A DNA stretch of 64,000 bases from Bacteroides ihuae (GCF_900104585.1 NZ_FNVX01000006.1:186001-250000), one strand, 5' to 3'; shown: positions 36,849 to 45,958, counted from the stretch's first letter. The notes: generated by a model from the letters alone, not told the origin. Numbers and translations: made by a program.

Positions 36849-38069
36849 ATGAAGAAAGAAATTGTAAGTATTCTATTGTTTTTATGTGCCTGCCCCGCAG
36901 TCATGTTTGCTCAAAGTGGAGAGAAAACTATCTCTGTAGAAATCACTAATGATTGGACAAAGGCCAAAGTAGACGAGCCAGTCGTTCTCAAAATCAATGA
37001 TTTAAAAGCCGGATTCACAGTGAAAGCAGCCACCGTTTGGGAAGGTAGCACAGAAGTTCCCTCTCAATTGGATGATTTGAATGGTGATCGACGAGCTGAC
37101 GAACTAGCTTTCGTCATTAATTTAGCATCCAAAAGTAAAAAGACCGTAAAGATTATACTTTCAGCAAAAAAATCAGATAAACAATATGCACCTCGGGTAT
37201 ATGCAGAGATGCTCGTTAGTGACAAAAAAGGAAAGCACGTACCTGTACAGTCAATAACAATTCCGGGAACAAGTAATATATACAGTCAGATGCACCATCA
37301 CGGGCCCGCATTCGAGTCTGAATTAGTTGCATACAGGCTATATTTCGATGCTAAACAAACAGTAGATCTTTATGGGAAGTTTAATAAAGGACTTGAGATC
37401 AAAGAATCGCAATTTTATCCTACCGACGAACAATTAGCCCGTGGTTTTGGCGATGATGTATTACGAGTAGGTGGCAGTTGCGGTTTGGGTGCACTAAAAG
37501 GTTGGGATGGAAAAAAAGCGACTCATATTGAACCTGTCTCAACTCGCACTGAACGCATTCTTGCTTACGGCCCTGTACGTACTGTAACCGAAATAGAAGC
37601 AAACGAATGGCAATATCAAGGTTCGGAACTAAACATGATAAATCGCTATACGCTATATGCCGGTCATCGCGATGCAGTTGTAGAGACATTCTTCGAAGAG
37701 CCCTTAAAAAAAGAGGCGTTTTGCACTGGCGTTCAAGATATCGTCGGTTCCGTATCTTACTCTGACCACAAAGGTTTGGTAGGCTGCTGGGGAACAGACT
37801 GGCCAGTAAACGATACAGTGAAGTATGCCAAAGAAACCGTAGGACTGGCTACTTATATCCCTCAGAAATATGTAAAATCCGAAGTGAAAGACAAAGTCAA
37901 TTACCTGTATACCATCGGTGCCGACGGATCGAAGTATATCAGATATAACATCACATTCACCTCAATGAAAGAAACATTCGGATACAAAACGCCCGAAGCT
38001 TGGTTTGCTTACATCCGCCAATGGAAAGAAGAGTTAGAACATCCGGCAGTAATTACTATTAAACGATAG
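36849..38069 (+). CDS. Secreted DUF4861 protein
   Basis: 406 residues with signal peptide (ends CPAVMFAQS). An N-terminal beta domain (TISVEITNDWTKAKVDEPV) is followed by DLNGDRRADELAFVINL, MHHHGPAFESELVAYRLYF near 150-168, TVDLYGKFNKGLEI and a long beta-rich region with YTLYAGHRDAVVETFF. This layout is the DUF4861 pattern. I recall DUF4861 genes from pectin loci of Bacteroidota, where they accompany GH28, GH43 and PL10 genes. The conserved His cluster and acidic residues make an enzyme plausible, but I know of no proven reaction. It is followed by the GH43 gene after 57 bases without a new promoter. Confidence 0.8.
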   Translation: MKKEIVSILLFLCACPAVMFAQSGEKTISVEITNDWTKAKVDEPVVLKINDLKAGFTVKAATVWEGSTEVPSQLDDLNGDRRADELAFVINLASKSKKTVKIILSAKKSDKQYAPRVYAEMLVSDKKGKHVPVQSITIPGTSNIYSQMHHHGPAFESELVAYRLYFDAKQTVDLYGKFNKGLEIKESQFYPTDEQLARGFGDDVLRVGGSCGLGALKGWDGKKATHIEPVSTRTERILAYGPVRTVTEIEANEWQYQGSELNMINRYTLYAGHRDAVVETFFEEPLKKEAFCTGVQDIVGSVSYSDHKGLVGCWGTDWPVNDTVKYAKETVGLATYIPQKYVKSEVKDKVNYLYTIGADGSKYIRYNITFTSMKETFGYKTPEAWFAYIRQWKEELEHPAVITIKR

Positions 38070-38126
38070 AACTAAAATTACCCCATAATTAAGCCGGATC
38101 CGTATAAATAATTAAATCCAATAAAC

Positions 38127-39803
38127 ATGAAAAAACTAACTGTAATACTTATTTCCTGCCTATTGGCAACTTTGCCTACCTTGGCGCAAAAGAACTATGT
38201 ATCTCAAGTATGGGTCGCCGATAAAGGCGACGGAACTTATCGCAACCCCATCATTCATGCAGATTATTCTGACCCGGACGCTTGCCGTGTGGGAGACGAT
38301 TTCTACATGACATCTTCCAGTTTCAATTGCTTGCCAGGTCTGCAGATCCTTCATTCAAAAGACCTGGTCAATTGGAGTATTATTGGTGCAGCCATACCTT
38401 ATGCCTTAACACCAATTGATACGCCCGAGAAGCCGCAACACGGTAATCGCGTATGGGCACCTAGCATTCGACACCACGATGGGGAATTCTATATCTTTTG
38501 GGGAGACCCAGATCAAGGTGCCTTTATGACTAAAGCGAAGAATCCAGAGGGCCCATGGACAGATCCTATATTGGTTAAACCAGGAAAAGGTATTATAGAT
38601 GCGACTCCTCTTTGGGATGACAATGGACGCGTCTATTTAGTGCATGGATACGCTGGTAGCCGTGCTCAACTAAAGAGCATACTTGGTATCTGTGAATTAA
38701 ATGCTGATGCAACCAAAACCATTACACAATCTCGTATTGTATTTGATGGACACGATAACCATGAAACAGTAGAAGGCCCAAAACTTTACAAACGCAATGG
38801 CTACTATTACATATTCGCTCCCGCAGGTGGGGTAGCCACAGGCTGGCAATTAGTGCTCCGCTCAAAAAACATATATGGTCCTTATGAAGAAAAAGTGGTG
38901 ATGCATCAAGGCAAAACGCCCATTAATGGCCCGCACCAAGGAACTTGGTTGGATACCACTACAGGCGAAGACTGGTTCTTGCATTTTCAGGATGTAGGAG
39001 CATACGGTCGCTTAATTCACTTACAACCAATGAAGTGGATTAATGACTGGCCTGTCATTGGCATAGACAAAGACGGCGACGGATGTGGTGAACCGGTACT
39101 TTCTTATAAAAAACCAAATGTAGGCAAAACATATCCCATCTGCACTCCACAAGAGAGTGACGAATTCGATGGTTTTACCCTCTCTCCACAATGGCAGTGG
39201 CACGCTAACATTAATGAGAAATGGGCTTATTTTGCAGGCGATAAAGGATACGCACGCCTTTACTCCTACCCTGTTTCATCCGAATATAAAAACCTGTGGA
39301 ACGTAGCCAACCTGATGCTTCAGAAGATGCCGGCAGATAACTTCACAACCACGATGAAGCTTAACTTTAAGCCTACTAATAGATACAAAGGCGAACGAAC
39401 AGGCCTTATTGTGATGGGATTTAATTACGCTGGATTGATTTTGGAAAACACCGATAATGGTATTATTCTCTCGCAGATTGAATGCAAAAACGCCAATAAG
39501 GGAACAGCTGAACAAGCGAATGGAACAGTGGCATTAAAGAATGGAGAAATCTATCTCAAAGCAGTATTCAAAGCCGGAGAAAAGAAAGTGAAAGAAAGTG
39601 AAGGTGGCTCAAACGCCATTGTTACTTGTACATTCAGCTATAGCTTAGACGGCAAAAAATATCAAAGTTTAGGAAACGCATTTCAAGCAAAAGAAGGAAT
39701 GTGGATCGGAGCTAAGGTAGGAACCTTCTGCACCCGCCCTGCTATAGTTACAAACGACGGTGGATGGGTAGAAGTTGATTGGTTTAGAGTGACCAAAAAA
39801 TAG
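38127..39803 (+). CDS. GH43 glycosidase (beta-xylosidase / alpha-L-arabinofuranosidase type)
   Basis: 558 residues with signal peptide (ends TLPTLAQK). The five-bladed propeller occupies about residues 38-330: the catalytic base D49 lies in HADYSDPDACRVGDDFYM, the pKa-modulating D158 in IIDATPLWDD, and the acid E216 in ETVEGPKLYKR. The C-terminal 200 residues (ESDEFDGFTLSPQWQWHAN...) form a GH43_C2/DUF1349-like beta-sandwich. Likely it removes arabinose or xylose side chains from pectic polymers. Its C-terminal sandwich resembles the free-standing DUF1349 protein 1 kb downstream. It shares an operon with the DUF4861 gene. Confidence 0.92.
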   Translation: MKKLTVILISCLLATLPTLAQKNYVSQVWVADKGDGTYRNPIIHADYSDPDACRVGDDFYMTSSSFNCLPGLQILHSKDLVNWSIIGAAIPYALTPIDTPEKPQHGNRVWAPSIRHHDGEFYIFWGDPDQGAFMTKAKNPEGPWTDPILVKPGKGIIDATPLWDDNGRVYLVHGYAGSRAQLKSILGICELNADATKTITQSRIVFDGHDNHETVEGPKLYKRNGYYYIFAPAGGVATGWQLVLRSKNIYGPYEEKVVMHQGKTPINGPHQGTWLDTTTGEDWFLHFQDVGAYGRLIHLQPMKWINDWPVIGIDKDGDGCGEPVLSYKKPNVGKTYPICTPQESDEFDGFTLSPQWQWHANINEKWAYFAGDKGYARLYSYPVSSEYKNLWNVANLMLQKMPADNFTTTMKLNFKPTNRYKGERTGLIVMGFNYAGLILENTDNGIILSQIECKNANKGTAEQANGTVALKNGEIYLKAVFKAGEKKVKESEGGSNAIVTCTFSYSLDGKKYQSLGNAFQAKEGMWIGAKVGTFCTRPAIVTNDGGWVEVDWFRVTKK

Positions 39804-39869
39804 ATCTATGAATCATTGATTAATACTGATTCCATTGATTTAAAGATATCATCTTATAAGCTTTATTTC

Positions 39870-39944
39870 TTTCTCCTTGAAAATCATCATTAGAACCATA
39901 GTGAATAAATCTATTTTTCTAATACAATGGTTTTCAAGGAGAAA
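39870..39944. repeat. Widely spaced 18-bp inverted repeat
   Basis: TTTCTCCTTGAAAATCAT (39870-39887) and its complement at 39927-39944 differ at one position, with a 39-base AT-rich spacer. It is next to the convergent terminator. Confidence 0.5.
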
Positions 39945-39948
39945 CTGT

Positions 39949-39974
39949 ATAAGCCCATAAGATAATGGGCTTAT
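39949..39974. terminator. Terminator between GH43 and the LuxR-type gene
   Basis: Perfect 10-bp arms ATAAGCCCAT/ATGGGCTTAT around a 6-base loop, placed between convergent genes. Confidence 0.8.
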
Positions 39975-39994
39975 TAATCATAATAGATGTTTTT

Positions 39995-40759
39995 TTAAAG
40001 CTTGACCTTCAGATCCTTGGCCACTTTTATTGCTTCAATAGAGTTATTTACACACAATTTCTCCATAATATTCTGGCGATGTCGGTCGATGGTATTTTTG
40101 CTGACTCCAAGCCGAGAAGCGATCTCTTTGCTCAATAAGCCCTGTTCAATGAGCGCCAAAACCTGACGTTCACGAAGAGATAGAATTTCCTTTGCCGACT
40201 CACTATCAGGACGAAATATCTCGCCAGTTGCCGTATTCTGAATGATGCCGCCAAACCCTTGCCGAATGTCTATGTCCGTAGCAAAATTATAGAGACAGAG
40301 TGCCAGCCATAGCGAACCGTTCGAGGTACTCTGTTGGTAAAAGGTGCGGTGCAACACAGGAATATACTCACCGATACTGTTTCTCATTCTGATAACGCTA
40401 TGGGTACGAAAATTCGAACGCTGACCAATTGACGTTTTCCTAAGAAGATGAAAAAAGTGAAGTTCCAGCAAGTGACGTGCCACAAGGTCGTCGGGATGTA
40501 CTCTCAAATAGATCTCTTCCTCCCAGATAGTCTCTATCTCCTGAGCCGAGCCATCTTCAGACAAACCCAGCACCTTAGCCAACGATCCGTTATAGATGTA
40601 GCTGCGATTACTCTTGAGGTCGCTCAGTACAGCAATAGAGTTTTCTTGTAAAGCGTACATTCGGGCTATCGATTTATACTCTTCAACGTCAACAAAGGAA
40701 CCTTCCGAATGGAATGACTGCCCAAGCAAATTCTTTTCGAGATCGGCAAACTGTTTCAT
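39995..40759 (-). CDS. LuxR-type transcriptional regulator with PAS-like N-terminal domain
   Basis: 254 residues. The C-terminal 60 residues are a GerE/LuxR helix-turn-helix (LSLRERQVLALIEQGLLSKE, then IASRLGVSKNTIDRHRQNIM). Residues about 25-170 look like a PAS-type sensor (ENSIAVLSDLKSNRSYIYNG; EEIYLRVHPDDLVARHLLEL; WLALCLYNFATDI). No receiver domain or transmembrane segment is seen, so it is likely a cytosolic ligand sensor. It is divergent from the DUF1349 gene across a 98-base region with two palindromes, so it probably regulates that pair. Ligand unknown. Confidence 0.88.
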   Translation of the reverse strand: MKQFADLEKNLLGQSFHSEGSFVDVEEYKSIARMYALQENSIAVLSDLKSNRSYIYNGSLAKVLGLSEDGSAQEIETIWEEEIYLRVHPDDLVARHLLELHFFHLLRKTSIGQRSNFRTHSVIRMRNSIGEYIPVLHRTFYQQSTSNGSLWLALCLYNFATDIDIRQGFGGIIQNTATGEIFRPDSESAKEILSLRERQVLALIEQGLLSKEIASRLGVSKNTIDRHRQNIMEKLCVNNSIEAIKVAKDLKVKL

Positions 40760-40783
40760 CTCCTTTTAATGGTCATTTATTAC

Positions 40784-40845
40784 CATTGCAAACTTATTTG
40801 CAATGAATTACCTTTGCAAAGGTATTAAAAGTAATGGTTATTTAT
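40784..40845. promoter_or_regulatory. Shared divergent promoter with two palindromes and a direct repeat
   Basis: The 16-bp perfect palindrome TACCTTTGCAAAGGTA (40809-40824) contains a -7 box on each strand. A 22-bp inverted repeat lies at 40784-40805 (CATTGCAAA, 4-base spacer, TTTGCAATG), and a TTG element at 40786-40788 is 20 bases from the plus-strand box. A direct repeat TAATGGTYATTTATT occurs at 40767-40781 and 40831-40845. This is a compact control region for the LuxR-type and DUF1349 genes. Confidence 0.65.
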
Positions 40846-40857
40846 TGAAAAAGAAAT

Positions 40858-41517
40858 ATGAAAAAGATTCTACTTGGTGCTGCTATGTTGCTGGTACTAT
40901 TAACAACAAGTACCGCTATGGCACAACGTCTCGACAAGATGCAATGGTTCAACGAACCTGAAAGCTGGGAGATTAAAAGTCCGTCCACATTCGTGATGCA
41001 AGTTCCTGCCAAAACAGACTATTGGCGAATTACTCACTATGGTTTTACAGTAGATGACGCTCCATTTTACTACACCACTTACGGCGGCGAGTTTGAGGTA
41101 AAGGTTAAAATCACGGGCAACTACAAAACCATTTATGACCAGATGGGACTGATGCTTCGCACCGACCACAAAAACTGGATTAAAACAGGAGTCGAATTTG
41201 TCAATGGCAAACAAAACGTAAGCACCGTTGTAACACACAATACCTCGGACTGGAGTGTAGTAGAGCTTAACAAAGCTCCAAAGTCTGTTTGGATTAAAGC
41301 TGTGCGCCGCCTCGATGCAGTGGAGGTTTTCTATTCGTTTGATGACAAAGAGTATAAGGTAATTCGCACTTGCTACTTGGAGGATAACTGCCCTGTTCAG
41401 GTTGGCATTATGGGAGCATCACCCGACGGAGATGGCTTTGAGGCTATTTTCGAGAACTTCAAAGTAACTTCACTACCCGACCTTCGCCGTTTGGAGTGGG
41501 CTAAGAAGCAACAATAA
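40858..41517 (+). CDS. Secreted DUF1349 (concanavalin-like) protein
   Basis: 219 residues with signal peptide (ends STAMAQR). The remainder is one DUF1349 beta-sandwich: LDKMQWFNEPESWEI at the start, KTDYWRITHYGFTVDDAPFYY, YDQMGLMLRTDHKNWIKTGVEF in the core, and VQVGIMGASPDGDGFEAIFENF at the end. The family is related to the accessory domains of glycosidases and is thought to bind carbohydrate; no catalytic role is established. It is the only gene on the right of the divergent promoter shared with the LuxR-type regulator, so it is probably that regulator's direct target. Confidence 0.88.
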   Translation: MKKILLGAAMLLVLLTTSTAMAQRLDKMQWFNEPESWEIKSPSTFVMQVPAKTDYWRITHYGFTVDDAPFYYTTYGGEFEVKVKITGNYKTIYDQMGLMLRTDHKNWIKTGVEFVNGKQNVSTVVTHNTSDWSVVELNKAPKSVWIKAVRRLDAVEVFYSFDDKEYKVIRTCYLEDNCPVQVGIMGASPDGDGFEAIFENFKVTSLPDLRRLEWAKKQQ

Positions 41518-41657
41518 ATAGCCTAGAACACAATCATCCGGATGAAGTCAGGGAAAGAAAAAGAAAACAGTCTACCTTTTTAGCTTGAAAGACTAAAAAA
41601 TGTCTACTCAATTCAGTAAAAATCAATAAGTCAGTTTCATCAGATTATCACGCTATA

Positions 41658-41757
41658 AAACTATTTGTTTCAATAATTGAAAACGAATAGTTTCCTTCCT
41701 ATAAACCATTAGTTTCAACGTAATAAAACTAATGGTTTATAGGGAGGAAACTTTGGG
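41658..41757. repeat. Tandem repeat of 22-23 bp folding into two hairpins
   Basis: GTTTC/GTTTA landmarks recur at 41667, 41690, 41712 and 41735. Read on the minus strand the units match ACGTTGAAACnAnnGGTTT, the unit at 21.0-21.1 kb. The segment forms two hairpins: 41658-41693, and arms 41690-41715 with 41726-41751 (26 bp, one mismatch, 10-base loop). The rest of the 363-base gap before the HAD gene shows nothing recognisable. Confidence 0.65.
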
Positions 41758-41881
41758 CTACAAATATAAGACAGAAAGGAAAATTAATATTTCTCCTTCG
41801 CAGCTCTATAACGCATTATTTCATACCTTTATGCCCTATTCAGGAAAAGCAGTAATACATAGGAACAAAACCATTCAAGAA

Positions 41882-42529
41882 ATGAAGAAACTTATCATAT
41901 TCGATTTAGATGGAACGCTATTAAACACCATCGCCGATTTGGCGAACAGTACCAATCATGCACTGCAAAAACTTGGATACCCCATACATGAAGTAGAAGC
42001 TTATAACTTCATGGTAGGCAACGGAGTTAATAAATTATTCGAAAGGGCTTTACCTGAAGGAGAAAAGACCGAAATCAATATTGCTCGGGTACGGGCAGAA
42101 TTCATGCCCCATTATGATCTGCACAATGCCGACGAAAGTCGCCCATATCCCGGCATACCCGAGTTGCTAACGAAGCTTCAAAAAGGAGGTAAGATGATCG
42201 CAGTAGCGTCAAACAAATATCAAGCTGCGACACAAAAACTTGTAAATAGATATTTTCCTGAAATTTCATTTATTGCTGTATTCGGCCAGCGAGAAGGCAT
42301 TAATGTTAAGCCTGATCCAACTATTGTTCTCGATATCCTTAAAATCGCCAATGTAGAGCCGCAAGAGGTGCTTTACGTAGGAGATTCGGGAGTAGACATG
42401 CAAACAGCCAAAAACAGTGGCGTAAGTGCTTGTGGAGTGACTTGGGGGTTCAGACCCCGTACTGAATTGGAAGCTTTTGAAGCCAACTATATTATAAACA
42501 AAGCAATAGATGTTTTATCCTTAGTCTAG
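41882..42529 (+). CDS. Gph-like HAD phosphatase (phosphoglycolate phosphatase family)
   Basis: 215 residues from ATG 41882 (MKKLIIFDLDGTLLNT). An open extension of 50 codons upstream runs through the repeat hairpin and is not protein-like. HAD motifs: nucleophile D8 in FDLDGTLLNT, motif II in MIAVASNKYQ, motif III/IV in NVKPDPTIV and YVGDSGVDMQTAKNSGV. The cap is the small helical type of Gph/PGM proteins. The substrate may be phosphoglycolate or a sugar phosphate from pectin catabolism; the latter is only suggested by location. No promoter consensus is visible directly upstream. Confidence 0.9.
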   Translation: MKKLIIFDLDGTLLNTIADLANSTNHALQKLGYPIHEVEAYNFMVGNGVNKLFERALPEGEKTEINIARVRAEFMPHYDLHNADESRPYPGIPELLTKLQKGGKMIAVASNKYQAATQKLVNRYFPEISFIAVFGQREGINVKPDPTIVLDILKIANVEPQEVLYVGDSGVDMQTAKNSGVSACGVTWGFRPRTELEAFEANYIINKAIDVLSLV

Positions 42530-42568
42530 TAGTAATCTCACAATACATTCTCTTTTATTATAAAAGAA

Positions 42569-42614
42569 CAAAGATAGCAGGCCTATATTGCGCAATATAG
42601 GCCTGCTATCTTTG
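42569..42614. terminator. 46-bp perfect palindrome between the HAD gene and susC
   Basis: Perfect self-complementary sequence with arms of 23 bp (CAAAGATAGCAGGCCTATAT... and its complement) and no spacer. It is 40 bases after the HAD stop codon and probably acts as a terminator; an unspaced palindrome of this length could also extrude as a cruciform. Confidence 0.75.
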
Positions 42615-42678
42615 CTTACTAAAACAATTAATACAAGCATAAAAACAGATATTGCACATTCTTCACTTAGCCATTTTT

Positions 42679-42686
42679 TATTTTTG
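42679..42686 (+). promoter_or_regulatory. -7 promoter box TATTTTTG for the SusC operon
   Basis: Exact match to TAnnTTTG, 47 bases before the first susC-type ATG. It is expected to respond to the HTCS downstream. Confidence 0.5.
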
Positions 42687-42733
42687 CACCGCTAAGATAT
42701 ACGTTATACTCAATAACAACTTAATTATTAAAA

Positions 42734-45700
42734 ATGCATAGAATGTCTAAGAAGATGAAAAACATGCGCATGGTATTGTTTATGCTTTTTGCAACAATAT
42801 CGCTAAGCTTATCAGCGCAAAGCATTACCCTTACAGGTAAGGTGAAGGATAAAACAGGAGAAGGAGTCATTGGAGCTTCTATCCTGGAGAAAGGCACAAG
42901 TAACGGTACCATAACTGATATGGATGGGAAATTCTCCCTTAAAATATCAGGGAACAAGCCTGTGGTCATTTCATACATAGGTATGAAATCACAAGAAATA
43001 AATGTCAAAGGCAAGACGAAAATAGATGTAGTTTTGGAAGACGATGCGCAAGCATTAGACGAAGTTATTGTGATTGGTTACGGCACCGTCGCCAAGAAAG
43101 ATCTAACTGGATCTGTCGCCTCAGTAAGCGCAAAGCAACTGGAATCGATCCCTGTATCAAGCGCTTCTGAAGCTTTACAAGGCAAAATGGCTGGCGTTCA
43201 AATCACCACAGCAGAAGGCTCTCCTGATGCGGATATTAAAATACGTGTTCGCGGTGGAGGTTCTCTATCTCAAGATAACTCACCTCTTTATATAGTAGAC
43301 GGCTTTCCGGTATCAAGTATATCTGATATTGCGCCAACAGATATTCAATCAGTTGATGTACTAAAGGATGCCTCTTCAACAGCCATTTATGGTGCTCGTG
43401 GAGCAAATGGCGTTATCATCATTACAACCAAATCGGGAAAAGAAGGCAAAACTCAGGTAAACTTCGGAGCTTCTTATGGAATCAGAAACGTAGTAAAACA
43501 GGTTGGAGTTCTTAATCCTTACGAATATGTGATGTATCAATATGAACTGGATCAAACCAACAATTATTACGGATCTTATGATGACTTAGATATTTATAAG
43601 TCAGTGAAAGGTGAAAACTTTCAGGATGAAATTTTTGGTCGCACCGGCAATCAACAGTCATATAATCTAAGTGTCAGTGGCGGCACAAAAGCAACAAAAT
43701 ACAGTCTTAGCTATGCCCGCAACGACGAAAAAAGCATCATGAAAAGTTCCGGTTATTCAAAGAACAACATCAACGCCAAAATCAATACTGAAATCAACAA
43801 ATGGTTAAATTTGGATTTCAATGCTCGTCTTATTTATCAAACCATTGACGGTTTGAGCGGCGGTGCTGATAATGAAACGAGTGCAGCAAATTCATTAGTT
43901 GCCAAAGCGATTATACATCAACCAGTTCCTACCCTCACATCAGATACTGAGGAGGATGAAAACTCTACAAATGCCAGATATACACCCCTAGAACGCTTGA
44001 ACGCAACCTATAAAAAGCAATCCAAGTTTCAGCAGAATTACAATGTCGGATTAAACTGGGAACCCTTCAAAAATTGGAACTTCAGAAGTGAGTTTGGATA
44101 TGGCTGGAAGTATAACAATACAGACCAAGTTTGGGGATATCAGGCAACTTCCAATTCTAAGTACGGTTATGCTGGACTTCCACAGGCCTACATTTCAAAG
44201 GTCAATAATAAAAATTGGAGAAATGCCAATACTTTGACTTACAACACTAAGAATATATTTAGTAGTAATGATAAATTAAATGTCATGATTGGACAAGAAA
44301 TGTCATCCAGTCAAGACACCAAAACTTATTTGACCTCTGTGAACTTTGATAAAGAATCAAGTATTAATGAAATATTGGCTGCTCTTGGAAATGGAACGGC
44401 CTTACCAACCAGTACATATATTGGTATTAAAGACAACCTGCTCTCATTTTTTGGACGTGTCAACTATTCACTACAAGACAAATATTTGTTTACCGCTACA
44501 GTACGTGCTGATGGCTCAAGTAAATTTGCAAGCGACAATAGATGGGGTTACTTTCCTTCAGCAGCATTTGCTTGGCGCGTGTTCGACGAGCCTTTTATGG
44601 AGAGTACCAAAGATTGGTTATCTAATCTAAAATTCCGTTTAAGCTATGGTATGGCAGGAAACAATCGCATACCAGACGGTTCAATGTATTCTACATTCTC
44701 TGTTGCGGGAACAGGTGACAAGAGCATTTATTTTGGTAACAGTTCAGCGACTGTACTTAAACATAGCGATGTCCTTTCAAACCCTAAATTGAAATGGGAA
44801 GTCACCGTTGCAAGGAATGCCGGTTTAGATTTTGGAATCTGGAATAACAGAGTTTCCGGATCATTAGACTTCTACTGGAACACCACCAAAGATTTATTGA
44901 TGAAAACAACAATCGGAGCTAGTTCCGGATACAGCTACCAATACAAAAACATGGGACAGACATCAAACAAAGGAGTTGAACTACAACTAAATTCTACTTT
45001 TATTGATAAAAAAGATTATGGATTGGATTTCAATTTCAATATCTCTTATAACCGTGGACATATTGATAAACTGAATGGCCTTTCATCTTGGCAGAGTAGT
45101 AAATGGGGAGGTAGTGCGGCGGCCGGCCTTGAAGATTTCCTTGTAGAAGAAGGTGGACGCCTAGGTGAAGTTTATGGATACAAAACAGACGGTTTTTATA
45201 CAGCAAATGATTTCGACTTTAACGAATCTACAGGTAGCTACTCACTAAAAAGCGGAATAACCAATAGTAGTTCTTTAACCGGTGGTAATCTTTACCCCGG
45301 AACAATCAAATTGAAAGCTGACGAAAATGGTAATATTACAAAAGTACGCTTAGGAAATACAGTTGCTCCCATATCAGGTGGATTTGGCTTTAACGGACGT
45401 ATTAAGAACTTTGATATCACTGCATTCTTCAACTATAGCCTTGGCAATAAAGTAGTTAATGCTACTAAGTTGGGCTCTAGTTTCTATAGCGGTTCTTCTA
45501 AGAATTGGAACTTAAACGACAACTTCACATTAGCCAATCGCTACACATGGATTGACCCAAGCAGCGGTACTAGTCTATTGAGTAGCTCTTCAATTAAAAC
45601 GAATGGTGCTGCATACACGACCAGTCGTTTGAATGAGCTCAATGCCAATGCTAGCATTTGGAATCCGGCAGGTTCAACTGTAATGCCATTAACAGATTGG

Positions 45701-45958
45701 GCAATAGAAGATGGTTCATTCTTACGCGTGAACAATGTCACTATTGGTTACAGTGTCCCTAAATCATTGGTGAAAAAATTGCAAATGCAAAACATCCGTG
45801 TTTACGTCACAGGATACAATCTCTATTGCTTTACCAAATATACAGGTACAGACCCCGAGGTTGATAGTAGATCAAATAATCCTATGACTCCCGGTATTGA
45901 CTACGCATCATACCCAAAGAGCCGTTCATTCGTGGGTGGTATCAGTGTAACATTTTAA
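42734..45958 (+). CDS. SusC/RagA-family TonB-linked outer-membrane transporter
   Basis: 1,074 residues. Signal peptide (ends LSLSAQS); a carboxypeptidase-regulatory-like domain at about 30-110 (TLTGKVKDKTGEGVIGAS; LEDDAQALDEVIVIGYGT as TonB-box-like link); plug at about 120-235 with RVRGGGSLSQDNSPLYIVDG and DVLKDASSTAIYGARGANGV; then the 22-strand barrel ending SFVGGISVTF. It imports oligosaccharides captured by SusD using TonB energy. Pectic oligosaccharide is inferred from neighbours. Start could be ATG 42734 or ATG 42743. SusD follows by 19 bases. Confidence 0.97.
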   Translation: MHRMSKKMKNMRMVLFMLFATISLSLSAQSITLTGKVKDKTGEGVIGASILEKGTSNGTITDMDGKFSLKISGNKPVVISYIGMKSQEINVKGKTKIDVVLEDDAQALDEVIVIGYGTVAKKDLTGSVASVSAKQLESIPVSSASEALQGKMAGVQITTAEGSPDADIKIRVRGGGSLSQDNSPLYIVDGFPVSSISDIAPTDIQSVDVLKDASSTAIYGARGANGVIIITTKSGKEGKTQVNFGASYGIRNVVKQVGVLNPYEYVMYQYELDQTNNYYGSYDDLDIYKSVKGENFQDEIFGRTGNQQSYNLSVSGGTKATKYSLSYARNDEKSIMKSSGYSKNNINAKINTEINKWLNLDFNARLIYQTIDGLSGGADNETSAANSLVAKAIIHQPVPTLTSDTEEDENSTNARYTPLERLNATYKKQSKFQQNYNVGLNWEPFKNWNFRSEFGYGWKYNNTDQVWGYQATSNSKYGYAGLPQAYISKVNNKNWRNANTLTYNTKNIFSSNDKLNVMIGQEMSSSQDTKTYLTSVNFDKESSINEILAALGNGTALPTSTYIGIKDNLLSFFGRVNYSLQDKYLFTATVRADGSSKFASDNRWGYFPSAAFAWRVFDEPFMESTKDWLSNLKFRLSYGMAGNNRIPDGSMYSTFSVAGTGDKSIYFGNSSATVLKHSDVLSNPKLKWEVTVARNAGLDFGIWNNRVSGSLDFYWNTTKDLLMKTTIGASSGYSYQYKNMGQTSNKGVELQLNSTFIDKKDYGLDFNFNISYNRGHIDKLNGLSSWQSSKWGGSAAAGLEDFLVEEGGRLGEVYGYKTDGFYTANDFDFNESTGSYSLKSGITNSSSLTGGNLYPGTIKLKADENGNITKVRLGNTVAPISGGFGFNGRIKNFDITAFFNYSLGNKVVNATKLGSSFYSGSSKNWNLNDNFTLANRYTWIDPSSGTSLLSSSSIKTNGAAYTTSRLNELNANASIWNPAGSTVMPLTDWAIEDGSFLRVNNVTIGYSVPKSLVKKLQMQNIRVYVTGYNLYCFTKYTGTDPEVDSRSNNPMTPGIDYASYPKSRSFVGGISVTF

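Noticed and set aside
41732..41881. 50-codon N-terminal extension of the Gph-like phosphatase
   Set aside because: It begins inside the repeat hairpin and does not resemble any HAD protein; ATG 41882 gives the family N-terminus.
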